Shown: in pieces, positions 17,627 to 26,701 of the stretch
Numbering within the stretch: position 1 is the stretch's first letter
How the letters are laid out: each line of letters opens with the position of its first letter
Source of the DNA: Pyxidicoccus sp. MSG2
GTDB lineage: Bacteria > Myxococcota > Myxococcia > Myxococcales > Myxococcaceae
Assembly: GCF_026626705.1 (NCBI RefSeq)
Contig: NZ_JAPNKC010000001.1
Coordinates: 5,394,001 to 5,458,000 of the forward strand
DNA: 64,000 nt
Direction: 5' to 3'
Translations under genes and position numbers: made by a program
The notes under the pieces: model-generated
What the model saw: only the letters and a program-made list of their open reading frames with translations
What the model was told of the DNA's origin: nothing
Databases searched by the model: none

Positions 17627-19459
17627 CTACTCCTTCTTCCCATCCTTCCCACCCTCCCCCGTCGGCGCCAGGTTCAGGGACACCGCCTGGCGTTGCGGAG
17701 GGATGAACGGCTCGGGGCGCGGTGCGGGACGGGTGTAGAGCTTGTCGTTGCCCGCCTGGACATCCCGGCCCTGCTGCTGGATGGCGAAGCGGTCCCTGTC
17801 CCGCTGGCGGATGTCCTCCTCGACTTCCGCCACGCGCTCCGGCGGGAGCCCCATTCCCACCAGCGCGGCCCGTCCGAAGGCGATGGCGCTCTCGAACGTC
17901 TCGCGCAGCTGGAAGTGCGCGCCGTGCTCCATCAATTCCAGCGCGTGCCCGCGGTCGTACGCGCGCACGTACACCTCCGCGAGGGGGAAGGTGGTGCGGC
18001 ACAGCTCCAGGATGCGGGTGGCGGCGTCCTTGCGCTCCACGCACACGCAGATGAGCCGCGCCCGCTCCGCGCCCGCCGCGCGCAGCACGTCCAGCCGCGT
18101 GCCGTCGCCGTAGTAGACCTTGAAGCCGAACCGCTCGGCGGCCTCAATCATCTCCACGTCGATGTCGATGGTGGTGACGTCCACGCCCTCGGCCAGCAGC
18201 AGCTGGCTGACAATCTGGCCGAACCGCCCGAAGCCGACGATGAGCACCGAGCCTCGCGCTCCGGCGAAGTCCTCCTTGCGCTCGGGCGCCGTGCGCGTGC
18301 GGATGAAGCGCGGCGCCACCGCGGCGATGAGCGGCGTGAGCGCCATGGTCATCGTCACCAGCACGACGAGCAGCGTGGCCTGCTCCTGCTGCATCACCCC
18401 GGCCGCCACCGCGGTGGAGAACAGCACGAATCCAAACTCGCCACCCTGTGGCAACAGCAGCGCGGTACGGAGTGACACGTCATGCGGGTTGCGCAGCAGC
18501 CGCATCAGTCCGTAGACCACCGACGTCTTGATGACCGTGATGGTCACCAATGCGCCGAGCAGCAGACGCCAGTGGTCCACGATGACGCGCACATCCACCG
18601 TCATCCCCACGGAGATGAAGAACAGACCGAGCAGCAACCCCCGGAAGGGCTCCAGGTCCGCCTCCAGCTCGTGCCGGTAGCTCGACTCGGCGAGCAGCAC
18701 GCCGGCGAGGAACGCGCCGAGCGCCGAGGACAGCCCCACGTACGTCATCAACGTGGCCGCCGCGATGACCACCAGCAGCGCGGCGGCCGTCATCACCTCG
18801 TGTGCGCCGGCATTCGCGAGCACGCGGAAGAAGGGGCTGAGCAGGTAGCGGCCCGTGAGCACCACCACCGCCACGGCGCCCAGCATCTTCGCCGCGGACA
18901 GCCACAGCGGGTCTCCTCCGGTCGAGTCCACCGGGGACAGCAGCGCCACCAGCGCGAGCAGCGGGACGATGGCCAGGTCCTGCAGGAGCAGGATGGCGAA
19001 GGCCTTCTGGCCGTGGGGGTGCTGCACCTCGCCGCGCTCGCCGAGCATCTGCATGACGAGCGCCGTGGACGACAGCGCGAGCCCCAGCCCCGCGATGAGC
19101 GACGCCTGCCACGGACGTCCCACCACGAGGAGCGGGTACACCATGGCGAGCAGTCCGGTGACGACCACCTGCGCCGTACCGAGCACGAAGATGTCGCGGC
19201 GCATGGCCCACAGCCGCGACAGGTTCAATTCCAGGCCGATGATGAAGAGGAAGAGCACCACGCCCAGCTCGGCGACGTGCATCACCGACGTGGAGTCGGA
19301 GAACAACCCGAGCCCGAAGGGACCGATGACGAGCCCCGCCGCGAGGTAGCCGAGGATGGAGCCGAGGCGCAGCTTGCGGAACAGCGGCACGGCCACGACG
19401 GCCGCTCCGAGGAAGATGAGCGCCTCGACGTAGACGGGAGTCTCGGGGCTGGCGGACAT
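17627..19459 (-). CDS. CPA2 monovalent cation:proton antiporter with TrkA-N domain (KefB/KefC type)
   Basis: 610 aa from the ATG at 19459 (an in-frame GTG at 19468 is possible). Residues about 10-385 form a 12-helix Na/H exchanger domain, with the conserved GLELNLSRLW and the LQDLAIVPLLAL region. From about residue 405 comes a TrkA-N Rossmann domain (GSVLIVGFGRFGQIVSQLL, then TTIDID) that binds NAD(H) or glutathione-like ligands. It exchanges K+ or Na+ for protons across the inner membrane. A Gln-rich tail of about 45 residues follows. Confidence 0.9.
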   Translation of the reverse strand: MSASPETPVYVEALIFLGAAVVAVPLFRKLRLGSILGYLAAGLVIGPFGLGLFSDSTSVMHVAELGVVLFLFIIGLELNLSRLWAMRRDIFVLGTAQVVVTGLLAMVYPLLVVGRPWQASLIAGLGLALSSTALVMQMLGERGEVQHPHGQKAFAILLLQDLAIVPLLALVALLSPVDSTGGDPLWLSAAKMLGAVAVVVLTGRYLLSPFFRVLANAGAHEVMTAAALLVVIAAATLMTYVGLSSALGAFLAGVLLAESSYRHELEADLEPFRGLLLGLFFISVGMTVDVRVIVDHWRLLLGALVTITVIKTSVVYGLMRLLRNPHDVSLRTALLLPQGGEFGFVLFSTAVAAGVMQQEQATLLVVLVTMTMALTPLIAAVAPRFIRTRTAPERKEDFAGARGSVLIVGFGRFGQIVSQLLLAEGVDVTTIDIDVEMIEAAERFGFKVYYGDGTRLDVLRAAGAERARLICVCVERKDAATRILELCRTTFPLAEVYVRAYDRGHALELMEHGAHFQLRETFESAIAFGRAALVGMGLPPERVAEVEEDIRQRDRDRFAIQQQGRDVQAGNDKLYTRPAPRPEPFIPPQRQAVSLNLAPTGEGGKDGKKE

Positions 19460-19689
19460 GGAGGGCACCTGGGGGCGGTGGAGCGTCCGCCCTCCTAGTC
19501 CAGACAGGCCCCCCTGCGATAGGCGTTCCCGGCACCGCCACGAGACCCCGGCCCGGGGGTTCGACGTCCCGTCCTTCCCGGGTGTCGGTCGGCTGCTCGG
19601 TGGGTGCTGGCCAACAGCGTGGGCGGGGTGCGGGTGAGCGCGGAGCCCGTCGGCGCTATCCTCGGGCCGTCACGCTGGAGGTTCCTTCC

Positions 19690-20208
19690 ATGTCCCGAGC
19701 CCGAGCCGCCGTGCTCGCGCTGGCGCTGCTGGGTGCGCCGGCCCTCGCCGCGTCACCGAAGGCGGAGGGCAGGCGCGTCACCGTCGACATCGTCCGCGCG
19801 GACCTCCACGACGTGCTGCGCATGCTCGCGGACCTGGGGCACCTGAACCTGGTGGTGGACGACGAGGTCCAGGGCACGGTGACGCTGCGGCTGCGCAACG
19901 TGCCGTGGAAGCAGGCGTTGGAGACGGTGCTCTCCTCGCACGGCCTGGGCCGCGAGCTGCAGGGCAGCGTCATGCGCGTGGCGCCGCTGCGCAAGCTCAA
20001 GGACGAGGCGGAACTGCGCGTGAGGCTGAAGCAGGCGCGCGAGGACGTGGCGCCGCTGCGCACGTACTTCATCCCGGTGAACTACGCGCGAGCCGCGGAC
20101 CTGCTGCCGCACGTGCAGGCCCAGCTCTCTCCTCGCGGCAGCGTCAGCGTGGATGCCCGCACCAACACGCTCATCGTCACCGACGTGGAGCCCGTGGCAC
20201 TGCCCTGA
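19690..20208 (+). CDS. Secretin/TonB short N-terminal (STN) domain protein
   Basis: 172 aa with a signal peptide (ending ALLGAPALAA). It holds an STN domain (VDIVRADLHDVLRMLADLG, then QALETVLSSHGL) followed by a secretin N1-type domain (LRTYFIPVNYARAADLLPHVQ ... NTLIVTDV). It lacks the secretin pore, so it is a periplasmic fragment-type protein rather than a PilQ/GspD. GGAGG lies eight bases before the ATG at 19690. It may bind peptidoglycan or a secretion partner. Confidence 0.8.
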   Translation: MSRARAAVLALALLGAPALAASPKAEGRRVTVDIVRADLHDVLRMLADLGHLNLVVDDEVQGTVTLRLRNVPWKQALETVLSSHGLGRELQGSVMRVAPLRKLKDEAELRVRLKQAREDVAPLRTYFIPVNYARAADLLPHVQAQLSPRGSVSVDARTNTLIVTDVEPVALP

Positions 20209-20331
20209 GACGCGCGGACTTCCGCTCGGTCCCCAGGTCGTCGTCCCGGCGCGCGGGGGTGACGCGGTGCCCTCCGCCGTCACGGTGCTCACGCTCTCGG
20301 AGAGGGGCAGTGAACTGAAGGAGGGCAAGTC

Positions 20332-20814
20332 ATGGCGAATGAGCGTGAGGGACAGGAGCAGGAAGGTGAGCGGAGGACGCCCACCCCGGACCTGCGTGCG
20401 CAGCGAAGTGAGTCCCGCACCACGCAGACCCAAGCATTGTTCCTGAAGGACCTGGAGAAGAAGGCGAACTGTGGCCGCGAGCTCGCGGAGCAGGCGGCGC
20501 AGTCCGTGCTGTGCCTGCTCGAACAGCGCCTCATCGACTCCGAGGCGAAGCACCTGGAGGCCCAGCTCCCGCGCAAGATGCGCGACCTCTTGCAGCGGTG
20601 CTCCCGGCACGAGGGCTCGATACCCCGCAAGTACAAGCTGGAGCAGTTCCTCGCGATGGTGGCCGAGGACCTGGACACCACTCCCAACGAGGCCGAGCGG
20701 CTCAGCCGCGCCGTCTTCGCCACCGTGCGTGAGCACATCTCCGAGGGTGAGGCCGAGGACGTCATGGGCCAGCTCCCCATCGACCTGCGCTCGCTGTGGA
20801 TGCGGGAGGCCTGA
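20332..20814 (+). CDS. DUF2267 domain protein
   Basis: 160 aa, cytoplasmic. After an acidic N-terminus of about 35 residues it has the two-lobed alpha-helical DUF2267 fold: AEQAAQSVLCLLEQRL ... LEAQLPRKMRDLL, then LSRAVFATVREHISEGEAEDVMGQLPIDLRSLW. Function is unknown; the family is frequent in stress-related gene sets. A GGAGGG ribosome site precedes the ATG. Confidence 0.8.
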   Translation: MANEREGQEQEGERRTPTPDLRAQRSESRTTQTQALFLKDLEKKANCGRELAEQAAQSVLCLLEQRLIDSEAKHLEAQLPRKMRDLLQRCSRHEGSIPRKYKLEQFLAMVAEDLDTTPNEAERLSRAVFATVREHISEGEAEDVMGQLPIDLRSLWMREA

Positions 20815-20835
20815 GCCCGTCACCCCCGAACCGTC

Positions 20836-20859
20836 GCAGCCCGCGCACTGACGGGCTGC
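20836..20859. terminator. Hairpin after DUF2267 gene
   Basis: Eight-bp perfect arms (GCAGCCCG and CGGGCTGC) with an eight-base loop lie between convergent genes; no long T-run. Confidence 0.45.
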
Positions 20860-20887
20860 CGTGTGTCTGAAACAACTGTATTGCGTC

Positions 20888-20920
20888 AAGGGCCCGGGCC
20901 TCGAGGTGCGCCGGGCCCTT
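20888..20920. terminator. Second hairpin between convergent genes
   Basis: Ten-bp perfect arms AAGGGCCCGG and CCGGGCCCTT surround a 13-base loop. The AA/TT ends give a short U-run on either strand, so it can end transcripts from both sides, notably the minus-strand HEAT-repeat gene that stops at 20941. Confidence 0.55.
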
Positions 20921-20940
20921 CGCAGGTTCCCCGGCGGGCC

Positions 20941-22950
20941 CTACCCCGCCAGCAGCGCCGCCGCCAGCCGCCGTACGCGCTCGGACGCATCGTTGTCGGC
21001 TGCGTCGCGCAGCAGTGCGGCGGACACCTCGTCCATCGCCTTCCAGCCTCCGAGCATGCGCACCACCTCCAGCCGCACCTGCTCGCTCGACTCCGCGCGC
21101 AGGGCCATGGCCACCGCGCGCAGGTGGGGACCGGCCACGCGCTGGGAGATGGCCGCCACGGCCAGGGCCCGGACTCGCGGGCTCGGGTCTCCGAGCAGCA
21201 CCTGGTCCAGCAGCACGTCCACCTCCGCGCCCGGCATCGCCCGGAGCGCCTCCGTGGCCGTCCCCCGCACCATCGGCGCCGGGTGCAGGAGCGCGGACCT
21301 CGCATAGGCCAGTCCCCCCGGAGCCCCGGCGTTGGCCAGCGTCCTCAGGCACACCACCGGCCCCATCGTCCGCGCGTGGCAGCGCCGCAGCATCTGCTCC
21401 AGCAGCGCCTGGCTGCGCCCCGGCTCCATCGGCTCCAGGCCCTTCACCACCGAGCCCACCGCCAGCGCGGCCGTGTTCCGCACGTCCTCGTCCCGTGCCC
21501 CGTCCACCACCCGGTCGAGCGCCTCGGCCAGCTCGGCGGTGGGCCGCTCCACCCGGGCCGCCACCTTCGCCGCGTGCGCCAGCGTCTCCGGCCGCACCCG
21601 CGCTTCCTCCAGCACCGACGCCAGTGCCCGCTGCGCCTCGCGAGTCCCCGCGCTCCCCAGCGCCTGCACCACCTGCTCGGACAGCGCCGCGCCCGCCTCA
21701 CCCTGCCGCACCCTGCGTGCCGCCCGGTCCGCCTCCGCCGGCTCCAGTCGGAACAGCGCCGCCAGCCGTGCGCGCACCGCATCCCGCGCCTCCGGCCGCA
21801 TCGCGCGCGCCAGTTGCTTCAACAGGTCGTCCGGCTTCGCGTTCCCCACGAGCCGCCGGTCCTCGGATGGTGCGGGAGTCTCAGGCAGCGCTCGCTCTGA
21901 CAGCCGCTCCGCTCGCAGCGAGGCCCGGACGGCCTGGAAGTCCCTGAGCGACAGGGACTGATGGTCCACGCCCACGCTCGTCAGTGCCACCCGGGTCTCC
22001 GCCCGTACGTGCCCCGGTACCGTGATTTTCTCCACCGCGCTCGAGCCCGCGTCCCCCTCGATGCGCAGGAACTTCACCGCGTCCGAGCCCGCGTCCTCCT
22101 TGATGCGCAGGAACCTCACCACGCCCGAGCCCGCGTCCTCCTTCACGGGCCCGCCTGCGATGGGCATGAAGTCCACCACGTCCGAGCCCGCGGCCTCCTT
22201 CACGTGCCCGTCCTCGAAGAGCGTGAAGGCCAGGTGTCCACGCAGCCGGGGCACGGCAGGCGGAGGAACCCGCGCTGGAGCGGAGACGCGCAGGTAGCGC
22301 CGCTTCGTCTTCGTGTACGCGTTCGCGCTGCCGCCCGCCCGGTACTCCGACTCGAAGTCACCGGTGGTGTCGGTCTCCTCGGTGCTCCAGTCCTGGCCCT
22401 GCTCGGCCACGAACTGCGTGGACGCCAGCAGCGAGCGCACGAAGCGGCGCGCCGCCACGTCGTGCACCGCGTCGAAGTGCACCGCCAGCACCCGTCCGCG
22501 CGCGTCCTGAGCCACGTAGACGGGCCGCTCGAACATGGCCTGGAACTCGCGTCGCTCCTCGTCGCCCAGCACCGGCGTCTCGTCCGTCTCCTCCTCCACG
22601 CGCAGGAGCACCACCTGGCCCTGGAACAGGTGCTGGCCGCCCTCGGCTCCCAGGTACGTGAGGGCCAGCTCGCCGCCCCATCCCGTATGGGCCGTACGCG
22701 GGCCTGCCTCCGTGTTCTCGATGGTCCGCGTGTCCAGGTCGAACGAGTACCGGTGGCGCTGCCCCGGCGTGAGCACCCGCCGCGGGCCCTTCACCCCCTG
22801 CCGGATGACCTCGACGGGCGGTGAATCCCCGGGAGGCCTCGCCCCCGGACTGGCGGTGCGTCCACCCGTCGCCCAGAGCCCCGCACGCCACAGGCCCGCC
22901 GCCGCCAGGATGGCGAGACACAGCAACAGGCTCTTCAGGCGAGGGGACAC
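20941..22950 (-). CDS. Membrane-anchored HEAT-repeat protein
   Basis: 669 aa from the GTG at 22950, chosen because a signal-anchor helix (LKSLLLCLAILAAAGLW) begins right after; the frame stays open to 23034, so the start is uncertain. Residues 40-300 are an exported beta-rich domain, residues 240-310 contain imperfect 14-residue repeats, and the C-terminal half has HEAT-type helical repeats (ALASVLEEARVRPETLAHAAKVAARVE and similar). HEAT arrays bind proteins. It is probably a periplasmic scaffold; nothing fixes its partner. The next gene upstream is dnaA on the same strand. Confidence 0.75.
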   Translation of the reverse strand: MSPRLKSLLLCLAILAAAGLWRAGLWATGGRTASPGARPPGDSPPVEVIRQGVKGPRRVLTPGQRHRYSFDLDTRTIENTEAGPRTAHTGWGGELALTYLGAEGGQHLFQGQVVLLRVEEETDETPVLGDEERREFQAMFERPVYVAQDARGRVLAVHFDAVHDVAARRFVRSLLASTQFVAEQGQDWSTEETDTTGDFESEYRAGGSANAYTKTKRRYLRVSAPARVPPPAVPRLRGHLAFTLFEDGHVKEAAGSDVVDFMPIAGGPVKEDAGSGVVRFLRIKEDAGSDAVKFLRIEGDAGSSAVEKITVPGHVRAETRVALTSVGVDHQSLSLRDFQAVRASLRAERLSERALPETPAPSEDRRLVGNAKPDDLLKQLARAMRPEARDAVRARLAALFRLEPAEADRAARRVRQGEAGAALSEQVVQALGSAGTREAQRALASVLEEARVRPETLAHAAKVAARVERPTAELAEALDRVVDGARDEDVRNTAALAVGSVVKGLEPMEPGRSQALLEQMLRRCHARTMGPVVCLRTLANAGAPGGLAYARSALLHPAPMVRGTATEALRAMPGAEVDVLLDQVLLGDPSPRVRALAVAAISQRVAGPHLRAVAMALRAESSEQVRLEVVRMLGGWKAMDEVSAALLRDAADNDASERVRRLAAALLAG
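22024..22200 (-). repeat. Intragenic 42-bp degenerate tandem repeat
   Basis: Within the HEAT-repeat gene four units encode variants of KEDAGSDAVKFLRI; three are spaced at exactly 14 residues (42 bp), and the first is longer. The DNA copies are clearly related, which suggests recent duplication. Confidence 0.7.
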
Positions 22951-23099
22951 GTCACACGGAATACGTGTGCGCGGGGCATTCCTGGTCGTGGGGGACGTGG
23001 AGCGGGGTGACGGAGGGAGTAGGGTCCGCCACACCCCCCGGGAGCTGACCCGGTGCGCCGGACGTACCGCGTCATGACCGGCGCTTCAGGAACTGCTGT

Positions 23100-24452
23100 T
23101 CAGTTGCTACCGAGTTTCAACTCCAGCTCGGCCAGCTCACGCTGCACGGTGGTGTCCGTGGCACGTTGGCCCTCCACCTTGCGCACCGCGGAGATGACGG
23201 TGGAGTGGTCCTTGCTGAAGCGCGCGGCAATCTCCGGGAAGGAGCTCTTCGTCAGCTTGCGGCTGAGGTACATGGCCACCTGGCGAGCGTGGGCCAGCGC
23301 CTTGTGACGGCGGTCCTCCTTCAGCGCATCCACCGTCACCTTGTAGAAGCGGGCCACCTCGCGCTGGATGGCCTCGATGTCCACCGAGCGCTGTGCCGGG
23401 AGGATGTCGCGCAGCACCTCGGAGGCAAACTCCTCCGTTACCTGCTGGCGCGTCAGGCTGTGCACCGCCGACAGCTTCACCAGCGCGCCTTCCAGCTCGC
23501 GCACGTTCTTCTGGATGTGCTTGGCGATGAAGTGCGCGACGGAGTCCGGCAAGTCCAACCCCTCCGCCACGGCCTTCTTCTGGAGGATGGCCACCCGCGT
23601 CTCGTAGGTGGGCTCGCGGATGTCCGTCAGCAGTCCCATGGTGAAGCGGCTGCGCAGCCGCTCCTCCAGGCCCGGAATCTCCGCGGGCACCGTGTCGCTG
23701 GTGAGGACGATGGCCTTGTTCATCTCGTACAGCGTGTTGAAGGTGTAGAAGAACTCCTTCTGCGTCTCCTCGCGCTTGCCGAGGAACTGGATGTCGTCGA
23801 TGAGGAGCACGTCGCACTCCTCGCGGAACTTCCGCCGGAACTCCGACATGCGGTGCTCGCGGACGCTCTCCACGTACTCGTTGGTGAACTGCTCGCTGGA
23901 GAGGAAGACGATGCGCTGGGACGGGTCCTTCTCCCAGATGTGGTTGCCCACCGCCTGGAGCAGGTGCGTCTTGCCCAGGCCGGTGCCGCCGTAGATGTAG
24001 AGGGGGTTGTAGGCGTGGCCCGGGCGCTCGGCCACGGCGCTGGCGGCGGCGGCGGGGAGCTGGTTGCTGTCCGCCACCACGAAGGTGTCGAAGATGAAGC
24101 GCGAGTTCAGCCGCGCCGGCCGGGCCGAGCTCGCCTTGACTGTCGGTGTGGGTGGGAAGTGGGGGTCTGGCTCAAGACCTTCGACCACCTCATAGGCGAT
24201 GGTGGTGAGGCCCTCGCCCTGGAGCGCGAGCTGCGCGTCCAGCATGGGGCGGTAGTGATCATCCACCCAGTCGCGGAAGAAGCGGTCCGGAACACCCATG
24301 ACGAGAGCCCCGTCACGGACCTCCAGCGGGCGCATCCGCTCCAGCCATCTCAGCGCATAGTCGAACTTCTCCCGGCGGATCTGTTCAAGCATCCGAGCCC
24401 AGATAATTCCGGCACTTGGAAGGGGGGAAGCGGCGTGAGCGAGGGCGTTCAA
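23100..24452 (-). CDS. dnaA: Chromosomal replication initiator DnaA
   Basis: 450 aa. Domain I carries WARMLEQIRREKFDYALRWL, the AAA+ core has Walker A GGTGLGKTH and Walker B LLIDDIQFL, and domain IV has the DNA-binding signature with DHSTVISAVRKVE. DnaA binds TTATCCACA boxes and melts the origin. The TTG at 24452 is chosen because domain I needs the residues before the first ATG (24392); the ribosome site is weak (GAGAC), which may keep DnaA levels low. The frame stays open to 24635. dnaN does not follow. Confidence 0.95.
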   Translation of the reverse strand: MNALAHAASPLPSAGIIWARMLEQIRREKFDYALRWLERMRPLEVRDGALVMGVPDRFFRDWVDDHYRPMLDAQLALQGEGLTTIAYEVVEGLEPDPHFPPTPTVKASSARPARLNSRFIFDTFVVADSNQLPAAAASAVAERPGHAYNPLYIYGGTGLGKTHLLQAVGNHIWEKDPSQRIVFLSSEQFTNEYVESVREHRMSEFRRKFREECDVLLIDDIQFLGKREETQKEFFYTFNTLYEMNKAIVLTSDTVPAEIPGLEERLRSRFTMGLLTDIREPTYETRVAILQKKAVAEGLDLPDSVAHFIAKHIQKNVRELEGALVKLSAVHSLTRQQVTEEFASEVLRDILPAQRSVDIEAIQREVARFYKVTVDALKEDRRHKALAHARQVAMYLSRKLTKSSFPEIAARFSKDHSTVISAVRKVEGQRATDTTVQRELAELELKLGSN

Positions 24453-24498
24453 GTATGTCTCGACCGTGCAAAATCGGGAAGGCAGCGAGCGTTCGGCC

Positions 24499-24527
24499 GT
24501 GCTAACAGACGCTTCCAAATCGATCAA
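24499..24527 (-). promoter_or_regulatory. Candidate dnaA promoter
   Basis: On the minus strand a -35-like TTGATC (24522-24527) and a -10-like TAGCAC (24499-24504) are 17 bp apart, about 45 bases before the TTG start of dnaA. The -10 match is only partial. Confidence 0.35.
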
Positions 24528-24818
24528 GGAACCGGCCCAACGCGGCGGATCTCCACGGGCTTTTCCGGACGTCACTGATCGGCAACGGGCATGCCGACCT
24601 GGCACGCTGGTAGGCGCCCCCACGCCCCTCCCCAAGCGCTGGGGGGCGGATCATCCGGCTAGGACTGGCAGTGTGACCTGCAAAGGCCCGGAGCGTTGCC
24701 TGCCCGCCTGCCCGGTCTCCAGCTGGGGAGTCCCGCGACGGTGACAAGGTGCTTTCACCCCGGTGCGTGTTCCCTTACACGTACCCGGCACCGGGGCCGG
24801 TTTCGGCCCGGCCAATAC

Positions 24819-24857
24819 CTGGGTAAGTGTGATCCAATCCACCTTACCCAGTTTTTC
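24819..24857 (+). terminator. Stem-loop followed by T-run
   Basis: CTGGGTAAG at 24819-24827 pairs perfectly with CTTACCCAG at 24843-24851, then GTTTTTC follows. As a plus-strand signal it resembles a terminator or attenuator, yet the only gene upstream (dnaA) is on the other strand, so it may instead end an unseen transcript or be a symmetric protein-binding site. Confidence 0.45.
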
Positions 24858-25090
24858 GGGGCGCTTGGAAACGCGACTTTCGCAAGGAAAGTCAGGCACT
24901 TGCCAGCGCGGTAGCTGCGTAGTGGCGAGTGTGCGCGGGGTCCTTACGTTGGGCCAAAATCGGCCCTAAACCGGGGTGCCAGGCCCGCCAGGAGACTCCC
25001 TCTGCGGAGGTATGGCCCGTTCACCGGGACTGGACCTAAGGACCCCCACCAGGGGCCTGCTTCGCCCCTCTTCACGGAGGACACGCGGAC

Positions 25091-25375
25091 ATGGTGGACG
25101 GAACGCAGAGCGCGTTGGCGCAGCAGCTAGCGGCCTTGGGCATCAAGCCGGAGGACGTGCAGGCGGCGGTGATGCTCCTGGTCGCTACGGCCCGCGGGCA
25201 GACGGAGACGCTGGTGAGGCAGGGCAACGGCGGCATATTGGCCAGCTCCGTCGACCCGCTGCCCAGCGCGGAGAAAGTGCGCAAGCTCGACGAGCGCCTG
25301 GCCTCCGTGGAGCTGCGACTGAAGGAGACCAACGAGAAGCTGGACCGGGTGCTCGCGGCCCTCGAGAAGAAATAG
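25091..25375 (+). CDS. Small coiled-coil protein of unknown function
   Basis: 94 aa. Residues 60-94 form a clear coiled coil (VRKLDERLASVELRLKETNEK); the first half is helical with no known domain. A GGAGGA ribosome site precedes the ATG. Its place directly divergent from dnaA suggests it belongs to the core origin neighbourhood rather than to the island that follows. Confidence 0.7.
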   Translation: MVDGTQSALAQQLAALGIKPEDVQAAVMLLVATARGQTETLVRQGNGGILASSVDPLPSAEKVRKLDERLASVELRLKETNEKLDRVLAALEKK

Positions 25376-25394
25376 CCCGCAGCCTTCACTGGTA

Positions 25395-25416
25395 CGCTTC
25401 CCGCGCGCGGGAAGCG
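25395..25416. terminator. 22-base perfect palindrome after small gene
   Basis: The half-site CGCTTCCCGCG is followed directly by its complement. It can form a tight hairpin 19 bases after the small gene's stop and lies at the edge of the accessory island. Confidence 0.5.
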
Positions 25417-25522
25417 CCTGAAATCGCAAAGGAACTCAGCAGTTCGAGAATCGTGAACTCGGTTTAGATTTCTAGGCGGGAGCTTGCGGCGAGGGTTTGG
25501 GCGGTGGCAAAACGCCAGCCTC

Positions 25523-26701
25523 ATGCCCCCTGAGACCAAGGTCTTTGCGCAGCCCGTGCTTCGCGGCCAACGGTTCGCGGACCACTCGCTCCCGCTGGAA
25601 GCCGCTGAAGGCCTGATTGCGTACCGCGAACTGGTGCGCAACCTGGCCAAGCATCTCTTCAACACGCGCAAAGGCCGCTCGCGCGCGCCGCGCGGCTTCG
25701 ACAAGACGTTCGACCTCAAGCTCAAGGGTGTGCACGGCGATTGCGCCGTTCCCGTTTTGGCGCGTCCGGAGATCCCCGACGTTCCTCCCGGCGCGAACCC
25801 TGAGGACTTTGACTACGCCGAGTTCGACCACGCGCGTGACCTCATTGCGCGGACGGTCCAGGCGCTCGCTCTTGGGCAGGAACTGCCGGGAGAATTTCCG
25901 CAGGAGATGCTCGCCGACCTCGAGGCCTTCGGTGACACCTTCGAGGCGGATGAGTCCATCGAGCTGCGGGGAGTGCAGGAGACGCCAGGCCCCGTGCTCG
26001 ACTACAAGGTGCGCCGGCGCATCACTCAAGAGCGGAGCAGAGGTAGCTACACCGAGACGGCAACCATCAATGGACGAATCATTGGGTTCGACAGCGACAA
26101 GTCGCAATTCAAGGTGCGGACGCTCAACCGCCGCACGGTGGAGGGCAAGTTCGAGCCCCGTCATGAGGACCGCGTACTGAAGGCACTCGCTGGGAAGAAG
26201 TGGTGCCGGGTGCGCATTACCGGGCCTGTAAGGTTCAGTGCCGGCCAGGTCCCCGTGCGTTTCGAGGAGATCGGGTCTATGGTGGTATGGACCCGCACTT
26301 CGGAGGAGGCCGTGAAGCAGGTGGAGGACAGACTGCGCGAACTGGCCTCTCTGCCTCCCGGATGGCTTGAGGGCGCGGGAAAAGCCGTGCCTGCTGGCGA
26401 GCTCGAGTGGTTCCGAACGCGGATGTTCGCGTTGATGGTGGACCATGGCCTCCCCCGTCCGAAGCTCTACGCCACCGAGGACGGCAACCTGCAGGCGGTT
26501 TGGCGGCAGCTGCCCTGGCGCATCGAAGCCGAGTTCGACCTCAGCGAGAAGAGCTGCTCGTTGCTCGCGATGAACGTCGAGTCGGATGAGGACCAGGACA
26601 AGGAGCTTGAGCTCGACCTCACCACGGAGCAAGGCGAGAAGGATCTCGCTGAGTTCCTCAAGGGATTCCTGTCGGCTGCGGACGAGGTGACGGTCGAATG
26701 A
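25523..26701 (+). CDS. Unknown protein, first gene of a coupled island pair
   Basis: 392 aa from the ATG at 25523 (MPPETKVF). No membrane segment or known domain is recognised. The N-terminal part (LIAYRELVRNLAKHLFNTRKG ... PRGFDKTFDLKLKGVHGD) and an internal beta-rich part around residues 170-260 resemble conserved uncharacterised proteins in mobile regions. The C-terminus is very acidic. The stop overlaps the next gene's ATG by ATGA. The pair may be a toxin-antitoxin or defence unit; this is inference from context only. Confidence 0.6.
   Translation: MPPETKVFAQPVLRGQRFADHSLPLEAAEGLIAYRELVRNLAKHLFNTRKGRSRAPRGFDKTFDLKLKGVHGDCAVPVLARPEIPDVPPGANPEDFDYAEFDHARDLIARTVQALALGQELPGEFPQEMLADLEAFGDTFEADESIELRGVQETPGPVLDYKVRRRITQERSRGSYTETATINGRIIGFDSDKSQFKVRTLNRRTVEGKFEPRHEDRVLKALAGKKWCRVRITGPVRFSAGQVPVRFEEIGSMVVWTRTSEEAVKQVEDRLRELASLPPGWLEGAGKAVPAGELEWFRTRMFALMVDHGLPRPKLYATEDGNLQAVWRQLPWRIEAEFDLSEKSCSLLAMNVESDEDQDKELELDLTTEQGEKDLAEFLKGFLSAADEVTVE

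Larger units (their letters stand above)
24453..25090. other. Intergenic region upstream of dnaA with inverted repeats
   Basis: This 638-base gap has no plausible gene. From about 24770 it is rich in inverted repeats: GGCCG/CGGCC near 24796-24809, a 9-bp pair at 24819-24851, and a GGGCC/GGCCC pair near 24953-24966. It contains no DnaA box close to TTATCCACA. It could be part of the origin region or a regulatory block for the two divergent genes. Confidence 0.4.
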
